From Trissonchulus latispiculum (lineage: Eukaryota > Nematoda > Enoplea > Enoplida > Ironidae), in the NCBI GenBank assembly GCA_030248195.1, contig JASAND010030606.1, forward strand, positions 1 through 64,000: DNA of 64,000 nucleotides, read 5' to 3'. The notes under the pieces were generated by a model, which saw only the letters and a list, made by a program, of their open reading frames with translations, was not told the DNA's origin and did no database searches. This document shows positions 11,084 through 20,091 of the stretch, one piece after another (positions within the stretch are counted from its first letter, which is position 1; each line of letters opens with the position of its first letter). The translations under genes and the position numbers were made by a program.

Positions 11084-11308
11084 CGGTAAACTACAGTTTT
11101 TGGAGCCCCCAGTGAGGACCATCCTGCGAAAACAATCCCATTGGAAATCCTGCCAGTGAGGATCATTCTGCGAAAACAATACCATTGGAAATCCTGCCAG
11201 TGAGGAGATTTCACGACCTAACGATTAATCATTAAGATCAAACGAGGATCACTCCTAACTCTGTCAAGAAGTCAGCTAAGACCCTACCGACCAGCTCTAG
11301 AAGAAAAC
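11084..11308 (+). other. Untranslated leader with candidate primer-binding site and 44-bp repeats
   Basis: TGGAGCCCCCAGTGAGGA at 11,101-11,118 has the TGG start expected of a primer-binding site; the tRNA is not identified, and it lies 17 bases after the LTR end, farther than usual. From 11,109 to about 11,207 a 44-bp unit (CCAGTGAGGA...TTGGAAATCCTG) occurs twice plus a partial third copy, so part of the candidate site is itself repeated. Confidence 0.5.
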
Positions 11309-12442
11309 ATGGATCAATTTGACCCTGCTGATGATAATGGAAACGGACCCCCAAATGTGGGCCCTCAACATGGACCACCTGGACCCCCAGGTGGAGTACC
11401 TCCTCCCCTCAACCCACAAATGTCACAATTGGTGTTCCCTCAAGTACCTTTGCTGCCAAATGGGAATATTGAAGATCTATTAGGCCAACTCCGTGATAGC
11501 ATTCAGAACCAGGCCATTGCCGCCTCCTACCGAGATATGCCTACCTATTCCGGAAAAGATCACGAAAACTTTGATGATCACCTCGTCAATTACGAGAGAT
11601 TCAGTCAGCGACTCAATCTGGACGATTATCAGAAGGTCATGAACATCTCGTCAACTCTCAGAGGCAGAGCTGCGGAAATCTTCAAATGCATGCCCAGAGG
11701 CGCCATGCAACAAAACTACTGGGAAGCCTCTGTCCGAGCCCTCAGAGAATATATGATTCTTCCCATGACTGATATGCATGCCAAGCTGTTCAGTATCAGA
11801 CAGATGCCACACGAGTCTGTCGCGGATTTCTCTCTCCGACTACAGAAATATGCCCGAATCGCCTGGGAAGACAGAGGAGATCCTGACATGTTGGAAGACA
11901 TCAAATTGAAAGCCTTTCTCATTGGGTTGCGGAATGAATTCAAGCCGCATGTCCCCATGGATACGGATGATTATTCCCTTGCCTTCAAAAAGGCACGAAA
12001 AGCGGAAGGTGTTTATCCAGGAGAAGGAACTCCTGCCTTCTTGGAAGTGGATCCTGAGGCAGCTATTCCGAGCGCAAATCTCGCCGGTCCCGCCCGTCTG
12101 AATACCATCAGATCCCTGGTCCAGAGCACAGCCGTGCTCGCTAATGAAATAAAAGGAATCAAAATTTCCTCCCCTGAACAGTCAAAATCTGTCTCTCCCC
12201 CAGAAGAGGAAACGATAAGATCCCATTCCCTAATGCCTTCCGATGCTTCAACTGTGGAAGAGCTGGACATTCAAAGCGCGAATGCCGATCACCTGGAGGT
12301 GGAGCCTGCCGACCCAGAAATGATTATTCAGGCCCTCCGCGTAACAATTACAACAACAACAGCAACGGCAATAATGGGAATCCCAATAACTACAGATCTA
12401 ACAATGGACAGCCCAGGTACCCTCAGAACGGAAATGGAATGA
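11309..12442 (+). CDS. gag: Gag: matrix-like region and Ty3-type capsid
   Basis: The ATG at 11,309 follows the leader directly. Residues 1-40 are Pro/Gly rich. Residues about 80-235 resemble a Ty3/Gypsy capsid, with TLRGRA at 116-121, an N-domain-like WEASVRALREY, then a C-domain with ESVADFSLRLQKYARIA and LKAFLIGLRNEFK at about 169-212. The zinc knuckle expected after the capsid is missing from this frame but appears in the -1 frame at 12,244-12,285, so the last part of this frame (from about 12,180) is probably out of phase. Gag assembles the particle shell. This is the best preserved coding region of the element. A programmed -1 shift is possible, but I see no convincing slippery heptamer; a small indel is simpler. 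Confidence 0.85.
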   Translation: MDQFDPADDNGNGPPNVGPQHGPPGPPGGVPPPLNPQMSQLVFPQVPLLPNGNIEDLLGQLRDSIQNQAIAASYRDMPTYSGKDHENFDDHLVNYERFSQRLNLDDYQKVMNISSTLRGRAAEIFKCMPRGAMQQNYWEASVRALREYMILPMTDMHAKLFSIRQMPHESVADFSLRLQKYARIAWEDRGDPDMLEDIKLKAFLIGLRNEFKPHVPMDTDDYSLAFKKARKAEGVYPGEGTPAFLEVDPEAAIPSANLAGPARLNTIRSLVQSTAVLANEIKGIKISSPEQSKSVSPPEEETIRSHSLMPSDASTVEELDIQSANADHLEVEPADPEMIIQALRVTITTTTATAIMGIPITTDLTMDSPGTLRTEME

Positions 12443-13410
12443 ATCGAAGCTATAATGACCGATATCCACCCCGAAACAGACCTTCGGGACAGCATCAACA
12501 ATACCCTCAGCCCAGACCTCAGTGGAGCAGGAATGACGGACGAAATGCTGCCGAAGCTGTTCACGCTCCCTATGGATCCAGATTTGCTGATGTGGGTCAA
12601 CAGAGAAATGCTCCCTCCATGAATCAAGTTATTGGAGCTGAACCGGAGAGGAAAACTGCTTATTTCCCGCCTGAAAAGTCCAGCTTGCCCACTCAGATTC
12701 TACAATTGGAACAAGAAATCAAGGATCTGGGAGGCCAGTACTTCTGTATCCCTCCCTATGTTAAGGTTGAACAACCGAAGGAGAAATCCACCTATACGCT
12801 GAATGCAGGAAAGGATTCCGCGGATCCAGAAACTGAGCGACTGGACCGTGAACTGTATTCCCTGCCTATGTATCAGAAGCCGATGTCGGTCACCCATCCT
12901 CGCACCCATAGACTGGAAGAACCTCAGACCATAGAGTATGGCTACCCTTCCCATGTGAAACAAAGACTTTCACAAGATTCATCCTCCACCTCCTCTCCCT
13001 CCGAGTGGAATCCAGAAAAGGAAAATTCCCCTGAACAACCAACCGATGAGGCAATCCAAACGACTCGATTACCGACGAAGAGATTCCCCGGACCTTATGA
13101 TAAAGAACAGTCAAGGAACCAAACACGAGGACGGTCATTGGGACGCGGACGAGGATTGCGAAGAAGCCCACGATGTCATGATTTTACTCAAGCCTATCCT
13201 GCCCCCAGAATTCAATCAGTCCCACCTTCTGACGCCTTGGCCATCGGATTGGGAGAGGCAGTGCGGGAATTCAGGATACAACTAGGCCTGTCTCCAACTC
13301 CCCAGATTGGACCTATTCTCAGTCACCAGGATAATGGAATTATTTCTCTGTATCCCAGTCCAGCTCCTCAGGTCCAAAGCTCAACCCCCAAATTGACATG
13401 CCTACAGTGA
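12178..13410 (+). CDS. Nucleocapsid zinc knuckle and proline/glutamine-rich Gag extension
   Basis: In the -1 frame relative to the capsid, open from just after a TGA at 12,175. Positions 12,244-12,285 encode one CCHC zinc knuckle, CFNCGRAGHSKREC (C-X2-C-X4-H-X4-C), followed by an Asn/Arg/Pro-rich stretch typical of nucleocapsid. The rest, to 13,410, is polar and low in recognisable structure, with an Arg-Gly block (RGRSLGRGRGLRR). This is where protease and polymerase would start in an ordinary Ty3-like element; I see no DTG/DSG, no YxDD and no zinc-binding integrase motif. It ends inside the next frame with a 13-base overlap. Confidence 0.7.
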   Translation, partial: TVKICLSPRRGNDKIPFPNAFRCFNCGRAGHSKRECRSPGGGACRPRNDYSGPPRNNYNNNSNGNNGNPNNYRSNNGQPRYPQNGNGMNRSYNDRYPPRNRPSGQHQQYPQPRPQWSRNDGRNAAEAVHAPYGSRFADVGQQRNAPSMNQVIGAEPERKTAYFPPEKSSLPTQILQLEQEIKDLGGQYFCIPPYVKVEQPKEKSTYTLNAGKDSADPETERLDRELYSLPMYQKPMSVTHPRTHRLEEPQTIEYGYPSHVKQRLSQDSSSTSSPSEWNPEKENSPEQPTDEAIQTTRLPTKRFPGPYDKEQSRNQTRGRSLGRGRGLRRSPRCHDFTQAYPAPRIQSVPPSDALAIGLGEAVREFRIQLGLSPTPQIGPILSHQDNGIISLYPSPAPQVQSSTPKLTCLQ

Positions 13411-14393
13411 TGCAAAGTGCGCGAAAAGTGCTTGCACATGGTAGTATGGCGATGGACCTGCTGCATGCGCCGCTTGTCCCAGTAACTAAAACAATGGATC
13501 AAGGAGAAACAAAGGAAAAGGATCAGAAACAACAAGACCATGATCCCGTGCCTATCCGATCAAAGCAGGAATATCAAATCAAGTATGTTTCCGTTGATAT
13601 GGGCCCGGTAATGAAATTTGCCAGAAGGGTCTTGGATCGATTTGGAGAAATGCTCACAGAAGAAGAAATGCTTCGAGCCCTAGATTCCAGTATTTTCATG
13701 ACCCAAGATGGAACCTCTTCTCCTCTCCAACAGGAATACCAAATCACCGATCTCATCAAACACCCAGGGAAAAGTAAGTTCAAGCCCATTGATCAGGACG
13801 ACATCTACGAAGTTAGCAGGCGGATACTGAAGAGATTGGGAAGATCCGTTTCTGATGAGGAATTCTACTGTTGCCTAGACAGTGATATATTGGAAGCTCC
13901 TGAAGAATCTCCCCATGCTGGACGATTAGATTTATGGGTTGAAAATCTATTGGATCCCCCTATTCCCCTGACATTGGGTCTAAGGGATGACAACAAGGAA
14001 AACATTGATCCCTTACTTCAGGGTAATTCAATTGACCTATTCCAGGGAAAGCTGATCCAGAACGATCTAATGGACGGCCCAACAGATACATCCAGTTCAG
14101 ATATGTCAGAAGGTTCAGGCGAGGAATTGGACAATGCCACAAAGAAACTTCGAACTCGAGAAGTCCGAGTGAACCTAAATGCTGTTGAACCCACCGTCAT
14201 AAAGAGCAGAAAGAATCGGAAGAGTAAAAAGAAAAGGAAGAAAGTTATCAAAAGGATAAAGAAGACAATTGGAGAAATTCACATTTCTGAATCTGACCTC
14301 TGTCCCCAAGACATCAAGTTTCTCCGTAGACTCTTGAAAGATGTCCGGAGTAAGGAAAGAAAGCGTGCCCAAAAGGAGGAACATCGTATTTGA
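13398..14393 (+). CDS. Triple-repeat basic protein of unknown function
   Basis: The frame is open and contains a repeat of about 35 residues three times: near its start (PTVMQSARKVL), near residue 65 (VDMGPVMKFARRVLDRFG, ending LDSSIF) and near residue 130 (IDQDDIYEVSRRILKRLG, ending LDSDIL). Copies two and three share the pattern xDxxxxxxxxRRxLxRxG...EEEx...LDSxI. A Lys/Arg-rich block near residue 275 could be a nuclear signal or bind nucleic acid. No known family was recognised. The end of the frame lies in a 20-bp tandem duplication (14,373-14,412) that shifts the phase, so this protein and the envelope leader downstream may once have been one product. Confidence 0.6.
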   Translation: MPTVMQSARKVLAHGSMAMDLLHAPLVPVTKTMDQGETKEKDQKQQDHDPVPIRSKQEYQIKYVSVDMGPVMKFARRVLDRFGEMLTEEEMLRALDSSIFMTQDGTSSPLQQEYQITDLIKHPGKSKFKPIDQDDIYEVSRRILKRLGRSVSDEEFYCCLDSDILEAPEESPHAGRLDLWVENLLDPPIPLTLGLRDDNKENIDPLLQGNSIDLFQGKLIQNDLMDGPTDTSSSDMSEGSGEELDNATKKLRTREVRVNLNAVEPTVIKSRKNRKSKKKRKKVIKRIKKTIGEIHISESDLCPQDIKFLRRLLKDVRSKERKRAQKEEHRI

Positions 14394-14412
14394 AGGAGGA
14401 ACGTCGTATTTG
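14373..14412 (+). repeat. 20-bp tandem duplication that shifts the frame
   Basis: Two adjacent copies of a 20-bp unit (AAGGAGGAACATCGTATTTG, then the same with one G for A). Twenty is not a multiple of three, so the duplication moves the reading frame between the triple-repeat protein and the envelope leader. Confidence 0.85.
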
Positions 14413-14980
14413 GCAAATGAAAAGAGAAAGGGAACGATGCTGGGAATCATATCAGCAATTCTTGCTCGCCCGAGCCCTAATGGAAGCCCTTCATCCCGTC
14501 AGAAGAACGACTGATCCCCCTGTAGTACCTAAAAGAAGAACTCCCACACCGACACTCAAGAATAATCTCATATCAAGCTCTGTTACTACAACCGTACGAC
14601 TACCAAGAGAAGAGAAGGATCTATCTCCCCCCAAGGATGAACACAATAAACCTCCTATGCCTAAATCACCTAACAAGGTGAAAGGTTCAATTTCACTACC
14701 TTTTCCCATTTTAATAAGGTGGATCGTCGTTGGCTTAATGATAGCCATATTGATCCCCTGCATTCAAGCACAGGAAAGTGAGGACTATTTTACTCAAAAG
14801 GCTAAAGCGATGAACACCATGGTATCCACTAAGTGGGGATTAGCCCTATCCCCTAAAGGACTAATGGCAACTTACACCAGAACTGAATATGTCCCAATTC
14901 TGATCCACATGAAGATGCCCGAGCCTCCCAGAGGCAAGAAAATGAAGGCCTGGCTCTTATGCGTCTGTCAAATTAACTAA
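14390..14980 (+). CDS. env: Envelope leader and N-terminal surface part (interrupted by a MITE)
   Basis: A basic N-terminal region (KRERERCWESYQQ) is followed by a Pro-rich stretch and, at about residues 102-125, a hydrophobic segment ending CIQA-QESED that fits an internal signal peptide. The next 70 residues would be ectodomain. The frame runs into a terminal-inverted-repeat element at 14,960 and ends within it; its natural continuation is in the frame that restarts at 15,547. The first codon at 14,390 is not ATG; the first Met is at 14,417. Env proteins of this type mediate cell entry in errantivirus-like retroelements; this copy is broken. Confidence 0.65.
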   Translation: MKEERRIWQMKRERERCWESYQQFLLARALMEALHPVRRTTDPPVVPKRRTPTPTLKNNLISSSVTTTVRLPREEKDLSPPKDEHNKPPMPKSPNKVKGSISLPFPILIRWIVVGLMIAILIPCIQAQESEDYFTQKAKAMNTMVSTKWGLALSPKGLMATYTRTEYVPILIHMKMPEPPRGKKMKAWLLCVCQIN

Positions 14981-15545
14981 GGTACACTGCGTGCAGCAAT
15001 TGTATAGAAATTATTTTATTTCTATACAGATTGCAATAAAACTGCATAGAAATTGTTTTAATATTGATTAAATCTGTGTAGATTTGCTACTTTTATAAAA
15101 GAAGTCTGCATAGAAATGGATATAAATCTATGCAGAATTGCTTTGTTTATAAAGGGAGTCTATGCATAATCTACCCAGAAATTAGTAAAACGAAAACGTA
15201 AGTTGTGCACATTCTGTACAGATTTATAGCCCTAAATTACGTCATGTGCCATGAAATGTGTAGTGAAGATATGCAGTCACAACTATGTTTTAGACAGAAT
15301 TCTTATAGACAATAATTACCAGGTGCAACAATTCTGCACAGCTTTTGAGGAAGCAATATTTAAATCTTCACAGAAACTCCTTTTCGAAATTATAATTCTA
15401 TGCAGAAATCGAAATAAATCTGTGTAGAATTCTCATCTTCCATAACATATCTGTACAGAATTCTTTATATTAGTTTGCTTATTGATAAAATGCATTTCTA
15501 TACAATTGCTGCACATGGTGTACCTTAGTTAGTTTGACAGACGCA
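14960..15545. mobile_element. MITE of 586 bp inserted in env
   Basis: Ends are inverted repeats of about 52 bp with three mismatches, beginning TGCGTCTGTCAAAYTAACTA. Flanking trinucleotides are TTA on the left and CTA on the right, near the TWA duplication of PIF/Harbinger elements. The inside is AT-rich, non-coding, with repeated TCTRTGTAGAATT-like text. It splits the envelope frame, whose two sides remain compatible in phase, so the insertion came after env was assembled in this element. Confidence 0.88.
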
Positions 15546-15546
15546 C

Positions 15547-15840
15547 TACTTCTGTACCCTTTGTGAGGAACAACCGCATGAAGTGCCTGAACACTTGTTA
15601 TCTAGATGTGATCAATGTGGGCAAAACCCTGAACGAGACAACGGCGTATCCTGTATTGCGTGTAAAATACCCTTCGCCAACTCCACCAAACAGACGAGGA
15701 AACATTGTCAGGCCTATACTACGTATGGACAGAGGGTAAATGATTGGCTCAACGACTGCCCACAAGAGCTCCACCTAAACGAACTGATCAACAACGTCAC
15801 TGAAGAATATCATGAGATGTACGGTATTATTCGTCTGTGA
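15547..15840 (+). CDS. env: Envelope surface subunit, middle fragment
   Basis: Right of the MITE the frame starts with FCTLCEEQ and contains cysteine pairs (CTLC, CDQC, CIAC) and two N-glycosylation sequons (NST, NVT), as expected of a folded ectodomain. It ends at a TGA at 15,838, where the following envelope frame overlaps by four bases, a probable single indel. Confidence 0.6.
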   Translation, partial: YFCTLCEEQPHEVPEHLLSRCDQCGQNPERDNGVSCIACKIPFANSTKQTRKHCQAYTTYGQRVNDWLNDCPQELHLNELINNVTEEYHEMYGIIRL

Positions 15841-16700
15841 TGAAAATCATATGCGATAAAAGCCCCATCCTGTGTAACACCTCGAAACCCAAATATCAGG
15901 AATATAATGAATCCCTGTATGCGGATCATGGGTACCAGCATGTAAAATCCAAATTCCCTCTCCAGAGATCTAAGCGAGCCGTTGGGACCATTATTGGCAT
16001 AATTGGACTTGGCATGTCCATATCCAATACTGTTAATCTGGGATCCGTAAAAGATAAAGTCAATGCCATTATTGAAGCAACTCGGAAATTAGATGAACAA
16101 GTGATCGCTCATACTGAAACATTGGAGAAGTTAGTTGAAGCGAATGAACAAGTTTATTCATTCATGCATTATTCACTACAGGAATTGGTTGGACTGATCA
16201 ATTCTGCACGATGCGAAGCACTGACCATGAGTACTCAGGTGCACTATTCATTAATTGTGTTTAACTTTGAACATTCCCTCAAGCACAGTATTGATAGCGT
16301 CATGGCCGCAGGATTGGATGGACGAATTTATCCTAGCCTTATCAACTACAAGATCATCCGTGACATAGTGAATAAACACGCCCAACTTAATCAGACAATT
16401 TTAAGGGACGAACCTAGATTGATTTATAGATTTGGGAAGATTTATCCTGTACGAATGGACATCAGAAAGCTACTTTTTGGGTTTATCATGGAAATACCCA
16501 CTCCCACACGAGAGGATGTGGCACCCATTTATGAGATCAGTAATGTTGGATACAATGATCCATCAAATCATGCTCAAATGAAGGCCCCACTTCCGCGTTT
16601 CGTTAGGCACGAAGTCACCCATCACAGTTCCGAATTTTCCGAAGTCAAGCTCGAAGAATGCCAATCATCACCCGGACTATGGATCTGTGGACATCATTGA
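15837..16700 (+). CDS. env: Envelope: furin site, fusion peptide and heptad region
   Basis: Residues 44-47 are RSKR, a furin-type cleavage site, followed at once by the Gly/Ala/Ile-rich AVGTIIGIIGLGMSISNT, a fusion-peptide candidate. Next comes a long region with heptad-like spacing (about residues 60-110) that could form a coiled coil. This order is that of errantivirus and baculovirus F-type fusion proteins; the family assignment is by layout only. The frame ends at 16,700 after a Cys-rich ECQSSPGLWICG stretch while the ectodomain clearly continues in another frame, so a frameshift lies near 16,690. Confidence 0.75.
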   Translation: MMKIICDKSPILCNTSKPKYQEYNESLYADHGYQHVKSKFPLQRSKRAVGTIIGIIGLGMSISNTVNLGSVKDKVNAIIEATRKLDEQVIAHTETLEKLVEANEQVYSFMHYSLQELVGLINSARCEALTMSTQVHYSLIVFNFEHSLKHSIDSVMAAGLDGRIYPSLINYKIIRDIVNKHAQLNQTILRDEPRLIYRFGKIYPVRMDIRKLLFGFIMEIPTPTREDVAPIYEISNVGYNDPSNHAQMKAPLPRFVRHEVTHHSSEFSEVKLEECQSSPGLWICGHH

Positions 16701-17944
16701 TTTCTACGCCCCAGTCAGCTTGTCTCAAAGCCATTGTTTCAGCTACACCTATTGATTCCGCAAATTGTAGACAACAGATGATGGTGAAAGTTCTGACTCC
16801 CGATACGGATTTTGCCTCCACGCCAGCAGGTGTATTGATTAGAACCAGCCATTCTGAAATCATGCTTACACAAACCCCACAACTGCAACATGTGTCGCGG
16901 GGAGAAACAATCGCAGTACCCAATAACGGTGTGATATGGCTAGAACACGGATCCTATAACCACATCATAGTTAGTGATCTGGTGCTAACCAGCGCAATAG
17001 AGGTGATACAATACTCAGCACCCCTCATTACTTACAGAGTTCCTTTTGAAGCCCCTGATTTGGGCGTAGTCCCTATTCAATTCACTGATTTGGAACGAGC
17101 AGAATATGAGAACAAAGCTGTAAAGAAATTACTGGAAAAACATCATCGCACCGCTCCACTCGTCATCCACCCGCTCAACATGAATGTCTGGACTGCCTTC
17201 ATAATCATTCTTATCCTGATTGCAGTGGGAGTAATCGTTACAATTTGGTTTTCCCCGTGTATGGGTGAATTCAGGGATAATCTCCGTAAACGAATACGTG
17301 GATCATGTTTTGGTCTAGGACAAAGACTGAGTAGATCGGGAACAGGAACACAAAGAATTCCGACCTCCCCTCCAGCCTCACCTCCCATCAGTTCAAGTCC
17401 GTCTGAACTACGTAGCCAGTCACCCCTGCTTGAAAGACCTTTGCATCCAATGCACACCGCCACGGAAAGCAGAGCTAAAAAAGCTAGACCCCGCTCCTAT
17501 GCTTATACACCTGGGAGAGGACAGCTGAGATTCGAAGATATTCCCCTGGAACCACTACCACCCTATCCACCCTGCTCCCCGGAATCGGGATATCCTAACC
17601 CTATTAGACCTAGAAGACCTCTATTGTCTGGACCAGAAGAAGATCATCAAGGAGACGAACCATTTCATCAACTTCACCAATACAGAGCTGGATCATATGA
17701 ACGGGAAAGCCCGCCACTGCGCGCCGCAAGTCCTGATACCGGAAGAGCTGGAGCTCGAGATCTAACTCCACCACCATATCAAGGTAATCGATCTAGAGAT
17801 TCATCCGCCGGCAGGAGAGATAGGATCTGGTGTCTGATGGATGAACTCGAATATTCATCTGAAGACAGAAACCCAAGAAACGAGAGCACATTCTCCGCGG
17901 CCCTCAAAAATACATCCCTCAACGACATCCTCACCTCCAGTTAG
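16658..17944 (+). CDS. env: Envelope: membrane-proximal part, transmembrane helix and long proline-rich tail
   Basis: Real coding probably begins near 16,690, where this frame takes over. Cysteines in SACLKAIV and SANCRQQ fit the disulfide-rich stem. A single hydrophobic helix AFIIILILIAVGVIVTIWF lies at residues 180-198, followed by about 230 residues rich in Pro, Ser and Arg, an unusually long cytoplasmic tail. The last 100 bases overlap the next gene in a different frame. Confidence 0.72.
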   Translation: MPIITRTMDLWTSLISTPQSACLKAIVSATPIDSANCRQQMMVKVLTPDTDFASTPAGVLIRTSHSEIMLTQTPQLQHVSRGETIAVPNNGVIWLEHGSYNHIIVSDLVLTSAIEVIQYSAPLITYRVPFEAPDLGVVPIQFTDLERAEYENKAVKKLLEKHHRTAPLVIHPLNMNVWTAFIIILILIAVGVIVTIWFSPCMGEFRDNLRKRIRGSCFGLGQRLSRSGTGTQRIPTSPPASPPISSSPSELRSQSPLLERPLHPMHTATESRAKKARPRSYAYTPGRGQLRFEDIPLEPLPPYPPCSPESGYPNPIRPRRPLLSGPEEDHQGDEPFHQLHQYRAGSYERESPPLRAASPDTGRAGARDLTPPPYQGNRSRDSSAGRRDRIWCLMDELEYSSEDRNPRNESTFSAALKNTSLNDILTSS

Positions 17945-18920
17945 GCAAAGTGAGTCTGAAACTGTAAAACAATACTACCACAGAGTTCGAGACTATGCTG
18001 ATATTGTTTATGGTGACTACTCTAACTCAGAACCAACTATGGTCAGTCTGGGAAGGATTTTTATCCTTGGACTGCAGAGGGAAATACGCCTCCAAATGCC
18101 TACCTCTACTGGCCGATTGGATGAGTTATATCTATTGGCTCTCTCAGTCGAGGATGATCTCTACAAGGAAGGTCCAGGCACTTCATCTCGGATGAGAACC
18201 CCCACCCCTGAAGCACAGGCGACTTCTGTCACAATGGCAACACCAAAAGTCTCCAACAGCACATCCCTATCTCCCGCGGATTTTCGTGCTTGTAAAGAAA
18301 TGCTGAGTACCATTGAACAAAGGAAGGATGAGTCAGTAAACCATTTCTATGAACGGTTGCTCATGTTTGCGAGAGAGGTATATCCTGAACGACTAGCTGC
18401 AAGGTCCATTGATGCCTACCTCAACTTGCTCTTCATCGCTGGACTAAGAAATGAAATACGTGATAGGACAGAAATGTATCCTGATCAGGCCAAGAGTCTG
18501 TATGACCTGTACCAGCCTGCATTGGTGGGAGAACGGTATTTACCAAAGGAATGTCATGAAGTTCCACCCTCTAACTACCCCTCTCAACCTACGGTTGATA
18601 AACCCCGAGTCCAAAGGACAACCCCTCTTAAAGAACAAAGAGATCATAGACGTCGCACCACTGAAGGTAGGATAACTGTCCCCCCCCCCGGTTTCGATGG
18701 AGGATACTTTGATGAAGAAGATGCTCACATGCCCCTAAATTACCTACCTCCACGCGAAGACTCCAGACATCCTTCCAGGGATCCACCAACATCACGATAT
18801 CACTCGGACATGCGATCAGTTGACCCCCGATCAACCCCACAAGTTCGAGAACGAATTCGGAATCGGTCCGGAGCCCCTTGGATGCAGGAATCAGAAGAAC
18901 CTGCTTCCCCAGAATACTAG
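17841..18920 (+). CDS. Protein with two tandem Gag capsid C-domain-like repeats
   Basis: Two copies of a capsid C-domain-like pattern occur: residues about 37-108 (SESETVKQYYHRVRDYA...FILGLQREIRLQ) and about 160-232 (DESVNHFYERLLMFARE...FIAGLRNEIRDR). Both align by eye with Gag residues 168-235 of the same element (HESVADFSLRLQKYARIA...FLIGLRNEFK). The remainder is Arg/Pro-rich and disordered in appearance. A stand-alone Gag-derived gene downstream of env is unusual; it might bind or modulate particles, but this is inference. The start is uncertain: the first 30 residues overlap the env tail frame. Confidence 0.65.
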   Translation: MNSNIHLKTETQETRAHSPRPSKIHPSTTSSPPVRQSESETVKQYYHRVRDYADIVYGDYSNSEPTMVSLGRIFILGLQREIRLQMPTSTGRLDELYLLALSVEDDLYKEGPGTSSRMRTPTPEAQATSVTMATPKVSNSTSLSPADFRACKEMLSTIEQRKDESVNHFYERLLMFAREVYPERLAARSIDAYLNLLFIAGLRNEIRDRTEMYPDQAKSLYDLYQPALVGERYLPKECHEVPPSNYPSQPTVDKPRVQRTTPLKEQRDHRRRTTEGRITVPPPGFDGGYFDEEDAHMPLNYLPPREDSRHPSRDPPTSRYHSDMRSVDPRSTPQVRERIRNRSGAPWMQESEEPASPEY

Positions 18921-19293
18921 TGTTAATAATTATAATTACGTTTAGATGGGGGGGGGCGAACTCAATACAAGTCCTCGCCCCGGGAACGATTAGTTGAGGA
19001 GAAAAAGGAATGTTGTTAGGTTTTATCAGTGAGAGATTCAATTTTTAACATAAGTTTTTGGTCTAAAAGGTATAATATAACGTGCAATCAAAAACGAGCA
19101 TCTTCAAACTATTGCAAACAAACAAAAAATATTATCTAGGAGTTTTTATAAATGACCGTATCCTCAACTTCGTTCCCATCTGATAACAAGGAAAATTACA
19201 AAAAAGTATAAAACATGGTAAAAATACTATAAAAAGAAACATTTTGTCAGAAAAATAACTAGAAGTGTGTTAATTAATTAAAGATAAAGGTTT

Positions 19294-19833
19294 TAGCTTT
19301 ACAAAAAGTGAAAGGTTGTTTTAGAGAAGATTTGTAATATACGGATAATGAATTATTAGTTATAAGTTATTTGTGACAAATCTAGCTAAGTAAACATTAT
19401 AAACTATTATGTAACGTTAGTAACTGTAAACCAGAGTTGCCAGGGGAGAAATGCTCCCTCCGTCTCACCGACCCGTTGTATCATGTATGCATGTATTGTA
19501 GCTGACCACGCACCAGGTAATTGTATTAGTGAATATAAGTAATTGTAATGTAAAACATAAGTATAGCTTTACAAAAAGTGAAAGGTTGTTTTAGAGAAGA
19601 TTTGTAATATACGGATAATGAATTATTAGTTATAAGTTATTTGTGACAAATCTAGCTAAGTAAACATTATAAACTATTATGTAACGTTAGTAACTGTAAA
19701 CCAGAGTTGCCAGGGGAGAAATGCTCCCTCCGTCTCACCGACCCGTTGTATCATGTATGCATGTATTGTAGCTGACCACGCACCAGGTAATTGTATTAGT
19801 GAATATAAGTAATTGTAATGTAAAACATAAGTA
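19294..19833 (+). repeat. 270-bp tandem duplication
   Basis: The segment starting TAGCTTTACAAAAAGTG at 19,294 is repeated with no difference I can see, starting at 19,564. The identity implies a recent event or an assembly duplication. Confidence 0.93.
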
Positions 19834-20081
19834 ATTCTAATGTTGGATTAATAATTTTATGTCTCATGTCAAGTACACTGTGATCATTTTGTAAATTGTT
19901 TGTAATTGTTTTGCACGGGTGGATTACCCCTCTTGCACGCTTACTGGGAACACTTCCTAAGAATGAGCATTAGCTGGATTTGGCTTTAAGACAGACAAAA
20001 TAACAGAGTGGATATCTTTAGTTAAAGGCTAAACCTAATCTGTCATTGCTGGGTTGCAATAAAAACGCTCATGTCACTATC

Positions 20082-20091
20082 TTGGTTTTAG
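20082..20091 (+). promoter_or_regulatory. Candidate splice acceptor for the NADAR gene
   Basis: TTGGTTTTAG ends exactly where the ATG begins. With a similar site at 21,900-21,913, it suggests that downstream genes are expressed from spliced transcripts using donors in the LTR or leader. Confidence 0.45.

Larger units (their letters stand above)
18921..20091 (+). other. Non-coding interval before the NADAR gene
   Basis: AT-rich, no frame of note. It holds a G9 run near 18,947, the 270-bp duplication at 19,294-19,833 and ends in a splice-acceptor-like TTGGTTTTAG immediately before the ATG at 20,092. It may be intronic in a spliced subgenomic transcript. Confidence 0.5.

Noticed and set aside
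11716..14763. Minus-strand frames of 60-99 codons under gag and env
   Set aside because: Mirror images of the plus-strand coding bias, with no recognisable products.
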